From positions 37,366,501 through 37,430,500 of the forward strand of contig CM032117.1 in assembly GCA_018894105.1 (NCBI GenBank): a stretch of DNA of 64,000 bases, given 5' to 3'. The translations under genes and the position numbers were made by a program. The notes under the pieces were generated by a model that saw only the letters and a list, made by a program, of their open reading frames with translations, did no database searches and had not been told where the DNA came from. Below, in pieces: positions 9,701-20,790 of this stretch (positions within the stretch are counted from its first letter, which is position 1; every line of letters begins with the position of its first letter). The stretch comes from Jacaranda mimosifolia. Lineage: Eukaryota > Streptophyta > Magnoliopsida > Lamiales > Bignoniaceae.

Positions 9701-12700
9701 ATCAGTGAAATTCTAATTTCAAAAGATTTAAACCAAACTGATGGACACATCGGTCAGAGCAACAACAAAATTATTAGAAAATAAGGATAGATTTTTCTCC
9801 ATTCCAAAAATTAGAAAGCTTCATGCTATTAATCAGTGGAGTTGAACTTTTGTTGTCCCCAGAGCATGCACTGCGTTAATTTTGTTTTAGCACTTGAAAC
9901 AAATTAATCTAAAAAGTCGGAATATTTAGAAGTAAAACGTCACTTGAAAGTCTAATTTATCAAGAGAAGTAATAAACAAATTCAATATTTTGTTCCAAAA
10001 ATTATCTGTTAGGACTTTCTACCATAGTCATATATAGCATTAGCTATGGAAAGAAGTAAGTAAACATTCAAGCAACATCACTTCGAAAGCATTATTTATC
10101 AATTTTACGATGTTCCAAAGACTGTCAATTTTACTTTCTACACATTTTAAGATTTTAGCAATACCCATGTAAAGTAGGAAGTAAGACCATTATGATCAAC
10201 TGTCACATGTAGAAAATCATTCTTAATGTGCAATTTTTACTCTGAATTAGGATTTCTTAAAACCAGCAAACTAGCTTCAAAAGAGGCATGAGACTACCAC
10301 TCAACTTCCTGGTAGAACCTCAAGCATCATTCGCATACCTCAAGTTGTTCATGGAGCTGCTTCTGCACTTCCATCTGCAATCTGAGTGCTTCAGTTATCC
10401 CCATTGTCCTGCCATCAGAATATCTAATTGAGATGTTCAGTTTCAATGGCATGAAGACTTATTGTAAGAGGATAGATTATACTGTGCCACTTCACTCATT
10501 GTTTATTGGCCTCTTTGGCTTATAAGACGACTTTGAATTAATTTACTCTATATTCAACTTCTTCACAGTACTCATCTGTAATGAATCTTAGTTAAAAACT
10601 CCATCACCAAGGCATAAATATAAAGCTGATCTTCAGTGAGTAATTTGCGTATAAATGCACACCTTATTGCCATACCAATCAATATAACATGAAAAAAGAA
10701 ATCTATGCATGCAATTTAAATGTATTTTGGGGGTGTCTTAAGTTTATATTACTAATGGGTTCCATTGTGTCCGAAAACTTTTAAACTATACTCTAAATTG
10801 GGACCTTCCAGAACAAGGTAGAACATGGAACATAGAAAAGGAGGTGAACATGACGCTGAGAATTTGTGGGAAAAAGAGAGAGACTTACGTCTTCAAGTCT
10901 AGGGATGTCACTTCAGCAACATTTTTTGACTTCTTCTCTGATGTTCCTAAAGTCAGAAAGGGAAAAAACCATAAAGTCTAAGCAAACATGAGAATTTCTA
11001 GTAACAAGAGAAATACCAATTCATTTAGACGTTTTCTCATTTAAGGAATAAGAACATGCCATTGCCATCTCAAGTACAGAGAAAACAACAATCAAGATGA
11101 TGACCTTCATTGAATTAGATTTTAAGATCAAGACATTTATAAAACACAGATTAAATGGCATAAACGTGGGTGTAGTCAGCAAGATCAGGCATGAAACAAC
11201 ACTTTCAAAGACAACTAGAGAGGCAATATCTACCTTCTGATGACTCTGGCTTGTGTCTTGCAGTTCTATATTTCTGAAAGTTTAGAACATAGTGAGTGGA
11301 GAAACTTCACCTTTTGAAAAACCATATTCACAAGCAAAACAGTTCTCCCTACCTGCAAGTGGCTCTTCACATGATAGATTGTCAGTCCTTCAACATTCAT
11401 GAGTTTCAGGACACCTTTTGGTGTAGCTCCTGCAAAGTTAATATCATGAAGTCACTAAACAGGAAGATCAAGTTCTCAATTTCTTTTGAGATCATGAAAC
11501 ATAGTGTTGATGAGCAAGATACTCACGTTCACTACCACCAAGCTTATTCACAGCATCCACAAAAACTTCATGAAGTTCTGGTGTCCAACGCATTCGTGCT
11601 TTGGTCACTTGTGAAGCACAAGGAGAGCTAACTACAGGACAGCTTTGTCCACTTGACACAGAAGGATGGTGATGCTGATTACTTTGTGGTTGACACACGG
11701 AGACATCTGGTGGAAACTCTAGCAGCTGTAAGCCATGAACAGTTCCAATCAAACTTAAGAAAAGTAACAAGGGTAATAAATTAAGAGGAAAGAACAAATA
11801 GAGACCATTAAATTCTAGTCTTCTCATTAAAATTATCAAACCAGGATTATGCTTAACACAGACAGCATAGGATCTAAACTCTGCTTTCTCCATTGTGGAA
11901 TTGAATTTTACTAATGTCTGACATCCCTAAAACACAACAAATCCAAATTACAGAAAAGCACAATGTTGCAAGATTAGATGAAAATTTCACATGGTGTAAC
12001 ATTTCAGATGCATGTCAAGGATGACACTTAAATCCAACATCAGGAACCGCAGTAAAGAGGTGGGGTGTGCAGGAAACATTAAATGTAGTTGATTTTCATG
12101 TTTTGACCTTCTGAAAATGAGCACATTTAGCAGCTATAGCCAGGACTCATGCCCCTCAAATGGATGAGTTAAAAGAAAAATGAAAGATGAAAAAAGGAGG
12201 ATATAGAAAGATATTTAGAGCAAATAGAATATGAAAGAAAAGGGAAAACTAAAAATAAATGAATAAATAAAGGTTCATAGAATAAAATGCATATCCATAT
12301 GGCCCATCTCTATTATTGTTATGCAAGAATAAAATTGCCTAATTGTTTCAATGCAACAGTGAATTTTAGAAATAATGTTGGAAACATTAATAATTTGATC
12401 AACCATTTAATGATACAATTTTTTAAAATTTTACATAACAGCTACAAAAGTAAGTAAAATGACAAATTTAGAAACGAACCTTGGCATCCAGATCTGGAAC
12501 ACTGACATCGACAAGGAGATCAGTCAAATTTGAGTCAAGTGTATCATCAACTGTGATTAACTGATCTGCCCACTCCTGCCAATCAGTTCTCTTAGTATTC
12601 TCTTCTGATGCCACTACACCTCTACAAGTGTCTAAATGACTATTATGGACGGTGACATTCAAGGAAATATCAAGAAAATTCTCAACTGCATCTGCATCTG

Positions 12701-13130
12701 CATTCAAGGAAACATTGTTGTTCTCCACATCATAGCCATCCATTTGCCTGGCTCGAATAACTGAAGGGGAAAATTGGCTTGATGCAAAAGAAACTCCATC
12801 TTTCAATGGCTTTGAATTGAATCGCAAATTTTTTGATCGAGTTATATCAGGTGACATAGAAGAAAGACGAAGATTTGTTGGCAAATCAGAAGCAGGTGAG
12901 AACAAATGCCCCACAGTTTTGTTGTTAGATGATAGTGTACTAGGACAAGAGGAAATTAGATTAGTAGTCAGTTCCTGTGCTAAAGTAACCTGAGGTGAAT
13001 CTGGCAGTTTTGGGAACTTTTCTTCTGAAGGAGTAGGCAGAATTCGCAGAAATTTTGACAAAGCTCCAGAGGCTTCCACATCATTTGATTGTGTTTCAGT
13101 AGATTTCTTCATAAACAGTGCAGGCCCCAT
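6479..13130 (-). CDS. PHR1-like: PHR1-like MYB-CC (GARP) transcription factor, seven coding exons
   Basis: This nuclear transcription factor belongs to the phosphate-starvation-response clade, whose members bind GNATATNC (P1BS) sites as dimers. Coding exons on the minus strand are 13130-12480, 11725-11527, 11429-11353, 11273-11234, 10946-10889, 10408-10339 and 6796-6479. All junctions are GT/AG. The lengths (651, 199, 77, 40, 58, 70 and 318) sum to 1413, giving 470 codons plus stop. The single MYB-type domain (about residues 259-316) has [22 protein letters not shown] and SHLQKYR. The coiled-coil domain (about 344-390) has LHEQLE. The N-terminal region holds the clade's [16 protein letters not shown] segment, and the C-terminus is Ser/Glu-rich. 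An in-frame ATG at 13229 would add 33 residues. I prefer 13130 because MGPALF matches the usual start of the clade. The product assignment is very secure. Which paralogue it is (PHR1 or PHL) is not. Confidence 0.95.
7033..7145. repeat. Tandem duplication of a 58-bp unit
   Basis: Two diverged copies begin with GAAGCCCT at 7033 and GAAAGCCCT at 7091. Both continue through CTTGCA, TTTTTTAAGGTTGT and GGTTCATAGGT-like words. They lie inside the last intron of the PHR1-like gene. Confidence 0.75.
7711..8629. repeat. Tandem triplication of a 306-bp unit
   Basis: Three near-identical copies start at 7711, 8017 and 8322 with AACAACACAACT. Each runs through AATATGGTGAGACACAAT, CGTATAGAAACAGGAG, a G run before ATCTAGCTTTCTTTG, and GTAGAATGTATCTTTTAC. 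Only scattered substitutions separate them, so the amplification looks recent. They lie inside the last intron of the PHR1-like gene. Confidence 0.93.
10339..10408 (-). CDS. PHR1-like: PHR1-like exon 7: first half of the coiled coil
   Basis: This 70-bp exon lies between GATGGCAG and GTATGC. It encodes [16 protein letters not shown] followed by LHEQLE, the signature of MYB-CC proteins, and ends in phase 0. The intron that follows is 3542 bp long. Confidence 0.93.
10889..10946 (-). CDS. PHR1-like: PHR1-like exon 6: linker
   Basis: This 58-bp exon lies between ACTTTAG and GTAAGT. It encodes the short polar linker [18 protein letters not shown], seen in this clade between the MYB and coiled-coil domains. 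Confidence 0.9.
11234..11273 (-). CDS. PHR1-like: PHR1-like exon 5: end of the MYB domain
   Basis: This 40-bp exon lies between CTTTCAG and GTAGAT. It encodes [13 protein letters not shown], which completes SHLQKYR and starts the linker to the coiled coil. Confidence 0.92.
11353..11429 (-). CDS. PHR1-like: PHR1-like exon 4: MYB recognition helix
   Basis: This 77-bp exon has acceptor TTTGCAG and donor GTAGGG. It encodes [20 protein letters not shown] and then KSHLQ, the DNA-recognition helix with the first half of the SHLQKY signature. Confidence 0.93.
11527..11725 (-). CDS. PHR1-like: PHR1-like exon 3: start of the MYB domain
   Basis: The acceptor TTACAG precedes 11725. The donor is GTGAGT just below 11527, after GGTGGTAGTGAAC. 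It encodes a Gln/His/Ser linker and the first helix region, [21 protein letters not shown]. The Arg codon at its end is completed by the next exon. Confidence 0.93.
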
Positions 13131-13292
13131 GTTCAATTGTCCATAAACAGGCAAGAAGCAAAGGATTTCTACTATAATAAGATCAGATGACAATTTAGCT
13201 TTGAGCTCAATGAAATCACAATCATCCATTCCAGAATCCCGTGACTGCTACCTTTTAAGAACTGCAGTACTCAAAGTTATCACCTTAAGCAT
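12480..13292 (-). CDS. PHR1-like: PHR1-like exon 2: first coding exon with 5' UTR part
   Basis: The acceptor TTTTCCAG ends at 13293, so the exon begins at 13292. It opens with an upstream ATG whose 14-codon frame ends before the main start. Coding begins at 13130 (or 13229) and ends in phase 0 at 12480 with donor GTTCGT. It encodes the acidic, Ser-rich N-terminal region, including a WQEWADQLI segment that precedes the MYB domain in this family. Confidence 0.9.
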
Positions 13293-14275
13293 CTGGAAAA
13301 AAAATATCAGATTAAAATGTCAATAGAACTTGAGCTAAGGCTTGATTTTTAATAATACTGTTCTGTTTCAGTGAAATGTTCCTGATTTTTGTGTAAAAAT
13401 AGGATTCAGCATTCTGCTGATGGACAAAGGGTGAAATGAACTAACACTAAATTCAATTATAACACTGCTTCTTAAGAATACAGTAATGCTCATTAGTATT
13501 GGCCACGTAAGTTTTGTATACAGAAATTCCCAAGCAGTTATAATTTACAACATTCTAACTGCAAAACAAAGTGTTTGATAATCGTGCCACATTGAAGCTC
13601 AACTAAGAGCTTCAAAACCATAAAATAACCATAACAATCACATGCAGCCACCATCATCAACCTCATGTGTTTTCATAAGATATCACCAACGAAATTCTAC
13701 AAAGAGGTCCAACCAATCATCATTCCATTTGCAAAGTTCTCGATCCGCAAGCTCCTAAAGCTAACCGATAGCCAGGCTTCAATGGATAATTTAGGAAGAA
13801 ATAGCTATTTCCTTACACGTCATAAAGAATCTAATCTTTAGTGGAAGGAATCCGTTTCGGCACAAGAAATTAACAACCCAAAAGTCAGCTAAACCATATC
13901 TATCTATCTGTTAATCTTATCCATCAAATAGTCAATCCACAAGTACAAAAGTGTTCACGTAACTCAGAAATTCAAAGTGGGCCCCCCACCTATTATCCTC
14001 ATTTCCCAAGCTCCCACACAAACGCTATCACCCACAGAAAAAGCAAAAACTTCCCATTTACATGGAGAAAGCTAGCTCATTTACTCTAATTTCAAAAGTA
14101 TCAATGATTCAATTCTTTCAAGAAATTCAAGACAACCCCACTTCAATTCAAGCAATTAACGCCACAAGACCACAGTTGAGAAACCAAATACATACACTTA
14201 ATTCTAGAACCAAAGTGGATTTGTGAAAGAACTGCATAGTAAAGAGTAATGAGAAAGAACAAGAAGAAAAAAAAC
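13293..14275 (-). other. 5' UTR intron of the PHR1-like gene
   Basis: The donor at 14274-14275 follows TTCCAAAAAG, and the acceptor TTTTTTTTCCAG ends at 13293. Nothing else is recognised in it. A leader intron before the start codon is common in this family. Confidence 0.65.
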
Positions 14276-14640
14276 CTTTTTGGAACTAGCAAACAATCCA
14301 AGTCATTTCAACCACAACAAATCCAAAAATAAACCACAAATTAATTGCAGAGAAACCAAAGATGTCAAAGTGGGCATAGCCACATAAAGAGCAAGAAATC
14401 CAAGAAAGATGAGAAATAAACGTTTGGGATGAGAGAAGCAGGAGAATCTGATGGAATATGGATGTCTGGCGGCTGAGTACATACATCTTCTTTTCATTTT
14501 TCTTTTTCTTTTTGCACACAAAAAATATAAAGACAAGAAATATGAAAACAATAGAATTAACAATAACAGTAACCGGTAATCCAATATTAGGACGTAAGAG
14601 TGGTGAATTTGTAGAAATATTCTCTCCGACGCTGACTTTC
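14276..14640 (-). promoter_or_regulatory. Probable untranslated first exon and promoter side of the PHR1-like gene
   Basis: DNA upstream of the leader donor should contain the first exon and start of transcription. The outer limit given here is approximate, since no TATA box is clear. Overlapping open frames in this interval are hydrophobic and low in complexity and are not treated as genes. The sequence up to 14914 is the only ordinary DNA separating the gene from the palindromic element. Confidence 0.45.
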
Positions 14641-14914
14641 CAAATCAAGAAGAAATGAGTGACGATGTGAATAAATATGTGGGGATGTGTGCTTGCTTCA
14701 ATTTGTATGATTGTTGCGCATTTGCTTGTGGGTAAATTTCCTTTGCCTGTTTTGTCTCGTTGTGATCTGGGCCACAGTACAGTCCACGAATGCTGATTGC
14801 TCAATCTTACAAGGAGGTTAGTAAGAGATGATTCCATTTCCATCTTGGTTCATTAAGGTTTAAGTATTGATAAACGCAATTATTGCCTATCGTTTTAGTT
14901 GGAAAGTTGGGTGC

Positions 14915-14923
14915 TGGTTGGTC
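14915..14923 (+). repeat. Left 9-bp target-site duplication
   Basis: TGGTTGGTC occurs directly before the element start GGTTTTTT and is repeated exactly at 17092-17100. Confidence 0.88.
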
Positions 14924-17091
14924 GGTTTTTTAATAAAAAAATTGTGAAAAAAAAAATTTACAAAAATAGCGCCCTTTTGGGGTACTACAAAATTATAGTA
15001 AGTTGCACTCGGTGAGTGCAACTTTCAACATAAACAAAATTTGTCCCCATAGCAGTCATTTTTGACCGGAATAAAAAAATTTCTTTCTTTGTGTATAAAT
15101 TTTTTTAAGGTTTGTTCTCCTATATTTTGGAAAAATATTTTTCAATCTCCCAAACAATTTCAAAATGCATGCACATTCCCCATTCTTTCTCCCAAAATAC
15201 TACAATTTTTTACCCAAAAAAATCCTACACCCTAAAAAATACACATATCCTCTCATTTTCTCACTTCATCTTTCACATCAATCATTCATTAATTCACTTA
15301 TATATACATATATATACACACATATATATTTACATATATGAAAATATTAAAATTTTGCTACTTAAAAAATTATAAAACTTATGTTTATCTAAAAATATTT
15401 AATGTATTAATTAGTTAAAAATATTTAAAACAGTACCCATAATTTTTTATTTTAAAAAATTTTCTTTCTTTGTGTATAAATTCTTTTAGGACTTATTCTC
15501 CTATATTTTGGGGAAATATTTTTCAACCCCCCAAAAAATTTCAAAATGTATGGACATTCCCCAATCTTTCTCCCAAAATACTACAATTTTTTACCCAAAA
15601 AATCTCCTCATAATTCACCCAAAAAAACCCTACACCCTAAAAAGCACACATATCCTCTCATTTTCTAATTCTATCTTTCACATCAACCATTCATTACTTC
15701 ACTTATATATAAATATATCTACACAAATATATATTTACATATATAAAAATATTAAAATTTTTCTACTTAAAAAATTATAAAACTTATGTTTACCTAAAAA
15801 TATTTAATGTATTAATTAGTTAAAAATATTAAATACCTTATTAATTTTTAAATAAAAAATTATTTAAAAAATTCTTTCATAAGAAATGTTAGTTTAGTAG
15901 TAATAAAAATATTTACTTGTCAAGGATGCAACGGATTTTTTCGTTGCAAGAGGGGGAGATTTTTATTTTTTTTTTGAAATTTCAATTTTAAAGACTTAAT
16001 TTGGCTTCCCCCAAGACATTTTTTTTTTCATTTCATATCTCTCAGGTTCACTCCCCTCTTAAGTCTTTAGAATTGAAATTTCAAAAAAAAAAAAAAATTC
16101 CCCCTCTTGAGATGAAAAAATCCGTTGCATCCTTGACAAGTAAAGGTTTTTATTACTACTAAACTAACATTTCTTATGAAAGAATTTTTTAAATAATTTT
16201 TTATTTAAAAATTAATAAGGTATTTAATATTTTTAACTAATTAATACATTAAATATTTTTAGGTAAACATAAGTTTTATAATTTTTTAAGTAGAAAAATT
16301 TTAATATTTTTATATATGTAAATATATATTTGTGTATATATATTTATATATAAGTGAAGTAATGAATGGTTGATGTGAAAGATAGAATTAGAAAATGAGA
16401 GGTTAGGTGTGCTTTTTAGGGTGTAGGGTTTTTTTGGGTGAATTATGAGGAGATTTTTTGGGTAAAAAATTGTAGTATTTTGGGAGAAAGATTGGGGAAT
16501 GTGCATGCATTTTGAAATTTTTTGGGGGGGTTGAAAAATATTTTCCCAAAATATAGGAGAACAAGCCCTAAAAGAATTTATACACAAAGAAAGAAAATTT
16601 TTTAAAATAAAAAATTATGGGTACTATTTTAAATATTTTTAACTAATTAATACATTAAATATTTTTAGGTAAACATAAGTTTTATAATTTTTTAAGTAGC
16701 AAAATTTTAATATTTTCGAGTGAGAAAATGAGAGGATAGGTGTGCTTTTTAGGGTGTAGGATTTTTTTAGGTGAATTATGAGGGGGTTTTTTGGGTAAAA
16801 AATTGTAATATTTTGGGAGAAAGATTAAGAAATGTGCATGCATTTTGAAATTTTTTGGGGGGTTGAAAAATATTTTCCCAAATTATAGGAGAACAAGCCC
16901 TAAAAGAATTTATACACAAAGAAAGAAAAAATTTTATTCCGGTCAAAAATGGCAGCTGTGGGGACAAAATTTTGTTACTGTTGAAAGTTGCACTCACCGA
17001 GTGCAACTGACTATAATTTTGTAATACCCCAAAAAAGGGTGGTATTTTTGTAATCTTTTTTTTTTTTTACAATTTCTTTATAAAAAAAACC
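14924..17091. mobile_element. Non-autonomous Mutator-like element built as one long palindrome
   Basis: The element begins GGTTTTTTAATAAA and ends with the matching inverted form TTTATAAAAAAAACC. It is flanked by a perfect 9-bp direct repeat, the size made by Mutator-like transposases. Two arms of about 1 kb are inverted copies meeting near 16030. The loop is bordered by ATGCAACGGATTTTTTCG at about 15926 and its complement at about 16125. Each arm holds two tandem copies of a block of about 380 bases (starting near 15085 and 15470 on the left), one shortened on the right. A short palindrome GTTGCACTC-nnn-GAGTGCAAC lies in each arm. No transposase is present. AT-rich open frames inside are repeat translations, not genes. 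RNA read through it would fold into a very long hairpin. Confidence 0.88.
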
Positions 17092-17100
17092 TGGTTGGTC
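17092..17100 (+). repeat. Right 9-bp target-site duplication
   Basis: This exact copy of TGGTTGGTC directly follows the element's terminal AAAAAACC. Confidence 0.88.
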
Positions 17101-18049
17101 CCAATGTAATTGCGGCAAGGCAAATTGCCCTTTTCTGCAACGAAAATAAAAAGGAAAAGCAGAAATTACCTTTGAGTTCGTTTGAATTTCAACGCTTAGT
17201 TCGTATTTTTATGAATTATTCAAATATTTAATATGATTTTATTTAATTTATTTTTAATATAAAAAAATTATTTTGATAGTATGAAATAACAGTTAATTAG
17301 GATAAAATCTCTTTACCTACTTTCATTTTACACTTTACTCATCACTTGATTTTCGAAATACTAAACTCCTTACTTTTTTCAAAACTTTAGGAATCACTCC
17401 CGAAATATTTGAGAAAGACTTAAATACCTTGTACCTAGCCAAAAAAAAAAAAAAAAAGAAAGCAAATGGCGGTTTTCTTTTTCCCACTCTATCAAATGAC
17501 AATTTTTCTTCAAAAGCATTTTTTTCCCCTGTTTGGAAATCGTTTTCTCCTCTAAAGAACAAAAGATGCAAAACATAGCATCTCGTCTGCCAACAAAAGG
17601 GCGCAAACGAAAAAGAGAATGGAAAAGGAAAAACGAAATCGATGCAAGAAGGAAAAAAACGAAAAAAGAAAAGAAAAAGGCCCTATTGCTCTGCAACTTG
17701 CGAAAATGGAACAACCAGAGCACTAACAAGGAGCGAAGAACATAAGGAAAAGAACATGGTTTAGAAAGGTATGTTTTCTGCTACACATTTCGTGAACTTT
17801 GCTTTCTTTTAAATGTGCATATTTTTCAGTTTTATAAGTTTTGCAAGTAGATTTTCTCATCTTTCTTTGTTTGAACTCTTTTTTAGTTGTTAAAAATTTT
17901 AATCCATTTGTTATGTATATGATTTTTGTTGTAATATTTCAAAATCTCTTATTTGCACTTGAAAGGTATGAAAGTTATACTTCACTATCTTGGGGTTTAT
18001 ACTTCTTATAACTGAAATTATATCTTAAAATTATATGAAAATAGTATTA

Positions 18050-18690
18050 TATAATTTGCTTGTGTAAAGTACATTTTACAAGCAACTGTAGTACAAAATA
18101 TTCAAGCTTTCAGTACACATTATATGAAAGCGTAGTATATAATCTGTGTATCTAAAGTACATTTTATAAGTAACTATAGTACAAAATATTCAACCTTTCA
18201 GTACACATTATCTGAAAGTGGTAGTATATAATCTGTGTATCTGAAGTACATTTTAGAAGCAACTATAGTACAAAATATTCAAGTTTTCAGTACATATTAT
18301 CTGAAAGTTGTAGTATATAATCTGTGTATCTAAAGTATATTTTAGAAGCAACTGTAGTACAAAACATACAAACTTTCAGTATACATTATTTGAAAGTGGT
18401 AGTACATAATCTGAGTATCAGAAGTACATTTTAGAAACAACTGTTGTACAAAATATTCAACCTTTTGGTACACATTATCTGAAAGTGGTAATACATAATC
18501 TGAGTATCTGAAGTATATTTTAGAAGCAGCTATAGTTAAAATATTCAACCTTCAGTATACATTGTCTGAGTGGTAGTATATAATCTGTGTATCTGAAGTA
18601 CATTTTAGAAGCAATTGTAGTACAAAATATTCAATCTTTCAGTACACATTATCTAAAAGTGGTAGTATATAATTTGTTTATATACTAATT
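18050..18690 (+). repeat. Left array: about seven copies of an 88-bp unit
   Basis: The marker word AAGTACATTTTAGAAGC (with variants) recurs at about 18066, 18155, 18244, 18333, 18422, 18509 and 18596, a period of 86-89 bases. Each unit also has GTACAAAATATTCAA, CAGTACACATTATCTGAAAG and GTAGTATATAATCTGTG-like words. Confidence 0.9.
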
Positions 18691-18839
18691 TTTCTTTTTT
18701 TGATTGCAGCAAAGGCAAGACATAATGAGGTCTGCTCTTGTTGCTCCCCCAATATTTTTAGTCTAAATTAGAGCATGTGAAATTCAAGATGGGGTCAAAA
18801 TATTTTGATGCATAAAAAGACTCATTTTTATATATACAT

Positions 18840-19310
18840 GATATGGTGCTATGTTGAAGTACCATTCAATTAAAGTGAAATATTGTAGTGAGGTTCAGTA
18901 CAATATGCAGGAAATTAAGTACAAATACAAAACAAACGAAGTATATATAGTATTATGTTGAAGTATTCTTCAAGTAAAGTGAAACATTATAGCGAGGTTC
19001 AGTATAATATGCAGGAAATGAAGTATAAATACAGAACAAACAAAGTACTATGGTGTTATGTTGAACTACACTATGGTGTTATGTTGAACTACACTTCTAT
19101 TAAAGTAAAACATTCTAGCGAAATTTAGTACAATATGCAAAAATGAAGTACAAATACAGAACAAACGAAGTATATATGGTATTATGTTGAAGTATACTTC
19201 AATTAAAGTGAGACATTGTAGCGAGATTTAGTACAATATGTAGGAAATGAAGTACAAATACAGAACAAACGAAGTATATATGGTGTTATGTTGAAGTACA
19301 CTTTACACAA
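18840..19310 (+). repeat. Tandem array of about five 103-bp units
   Basis: Units carry TTATGTTGAAGTA, TTCAATTAAAGTGAAACATT, GTTCAGTACAATATG and AAATACAGAACAAACGAAG. One unit has a 25-bp internal duplication of GGTGTTATGTTGAACTACAC near 19050-19095. Confidence 0.85.
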
Positions 19311-20290
19311 TTGAATAATTAGTCTCTAATAATTGTAGTGAGAGTCAAGTACAATATTTTGAGACTATCGAACCAGGAGAAGTACATATTTGTACGGGTG
19401 AAAGGATGGATATGATTGTCAAATGCTTATGTGTTTACAACTTTCAATGCCTAAGTATACTTTGGATACTGCGAATGATAACTATGATCCGTTGAACACT
19501 AGTGGTTAGCACTTTAATACTATAACATTACTTTATTCATGCCATACTAAATATTACACACATTTTTAGAGTTTTGGTTGTTAATTACCAAGAAATAAAA
19601 GCCAAATCATGAAACAAAACTCAAGTTCATCACTATTAGTACAAAAAACAAGAAATTAAGTACATAATTGCGGCAATGAAGTACATATGTCCTAAAATCA
19701 AGTACAAATCTCCTTTATTGAAGTAATATCTCATACATTTGTTCATGATCTAGTAGTATATTTTCAATACAAATGAAGTATAAATACAGAACAAACGAAG
19801 TATATATGGTGTTATGTTGAAGTACACTTTACACAATTGAATAATTAGTCTCTAATAATTGTAGTGAGGGTCAAGTATAATATTTTTGAGACTATCGAAC
19901 CAGGTGAAGTACATATTTGTACGGGTGAAAGGATGGATATGATTGTCAAATGCTTATGTGTTTACAACTTTCAATGCATAAGTATACTTTCGATACTGCG
20001 AATGATAACTCTGATCCATTGAACACTAGTGGTTAGCACTTTAATACTATAACATTACTTTATTCATGCCATACTAAATATTACATACATTTTTAGAGTT
20101 TTGGTTGTTAATTACCAAGAAATAAAAGCCAAATCATGAAACAAAACTCAAGTTCATCACTATTAGTACAAAAAATAAGAAATCAAGTACATAATTGACG
20201 CAATGAAGTACATATGTCTTGAAATCAAGTATAAATCTCCCTTATTGAAGTAATATCTCACGCATTTGTTAATGTTCTTTGTACTACAAT
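19261..20290 (+). repeat. Direct duplication of a 526-bp block
   Basis: The block starting CAGAACAAACGAAGTATATA at 19261 recurs at 19787. It continues through GAGACTATCGAACCAGG, GGATGGATATGATTGTC and CCATACTAAATATTACA with few differences. No protein domain is recognised. Confidence 0.9.
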
Positions 20291-20790
20291 TTCTTGTAAA
20301 ATGTACTTTACATATATATTACCACTTATGCTAATGTATTCTAAAAGGTTGAATATTTTGTACTACAATTGCTTGTAAAATGTACTTTTACTTTACATAA
20401 ACAGATTATATACTACCACTTCTAGTAATGTGTACTGAAAGGTTGAATATTTTGTACTACAATTGCTTGTAAAATGTACTTTAGATAAACAGAATATATA
20501 TTAACACTTTCAGATAATGTTTATTGAAATGTTGAACATTTTGTACTATAATTACTCGTAAAATGTACTTTAGATAAACAAATTATATACTACCACTTAT
20601 AGTAATGTGTACTAAAGGGTTGAATATTTTATACTACAATTGCTTGTAAAACGTACTTTAGACAAACGGATTAGATACTACAATTTCTTTTAAAATGTAC
20701 TAAAAGATTGAATGTTTTATATTACAATTTCTTGTAAAATGTACTTTACATAAACAGATTATAAACTACTACAATTCCAATACAAATGAT
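20270..20790 (-). repeat. Right array: about six copies of the 88-bp unit, inverted
   Basis: The word TTGTAAAATGTACTTTA recurs at about 20295, 20374, 20468, 20556, 20645 and 20733. Read on the minus strand the units match the left array at 18050-18690. Confidence 0.88.

Larger units (their letters stand above)
6797..10338 (-). other. Large last intron of the PHR1-like gene
   Basis: This 3.5-kb intron splits the coiled-coil domain. It contains a 58-bp duplication, a 306-bp tandem triplication, a stretch with repeated GGCATATGC words (about 8690-8790) and otherwise AT-rich sequence. No transposase or other coding domain was recognised in it. Confidence 0.8.

Noticed and set aside
12289..12296. 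GCATATCC, a match to the P1BS motif GNATATNC bound by PHR1-type factors, in an intron of the PHR1-like gene
   Set aside because: In AT-rich DNA of this length such 8-mers with two free positions occur often by chance, and it lies outside the promoter.
14286..14843. A 185-codon minus-strand open frame in the 5' leader of the PHR1-like gene
   Set aside because: It is hydrophobic with runs of Phe and Lys from AT-rich DNA, crosses the likely first exon and intron, and shows no domain.
15112..17006. Several open frames with YIYIYKNIKIFLLKKL-like ends
   Set aside because: They are translations of the repeated blocks in the palindromic element, not separate genes.
17533..17745. Lys/Arg-rich plus-strand frame of 70 codons
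   Set aside because: It is an A/G-rich low-complexity translation with no domain.
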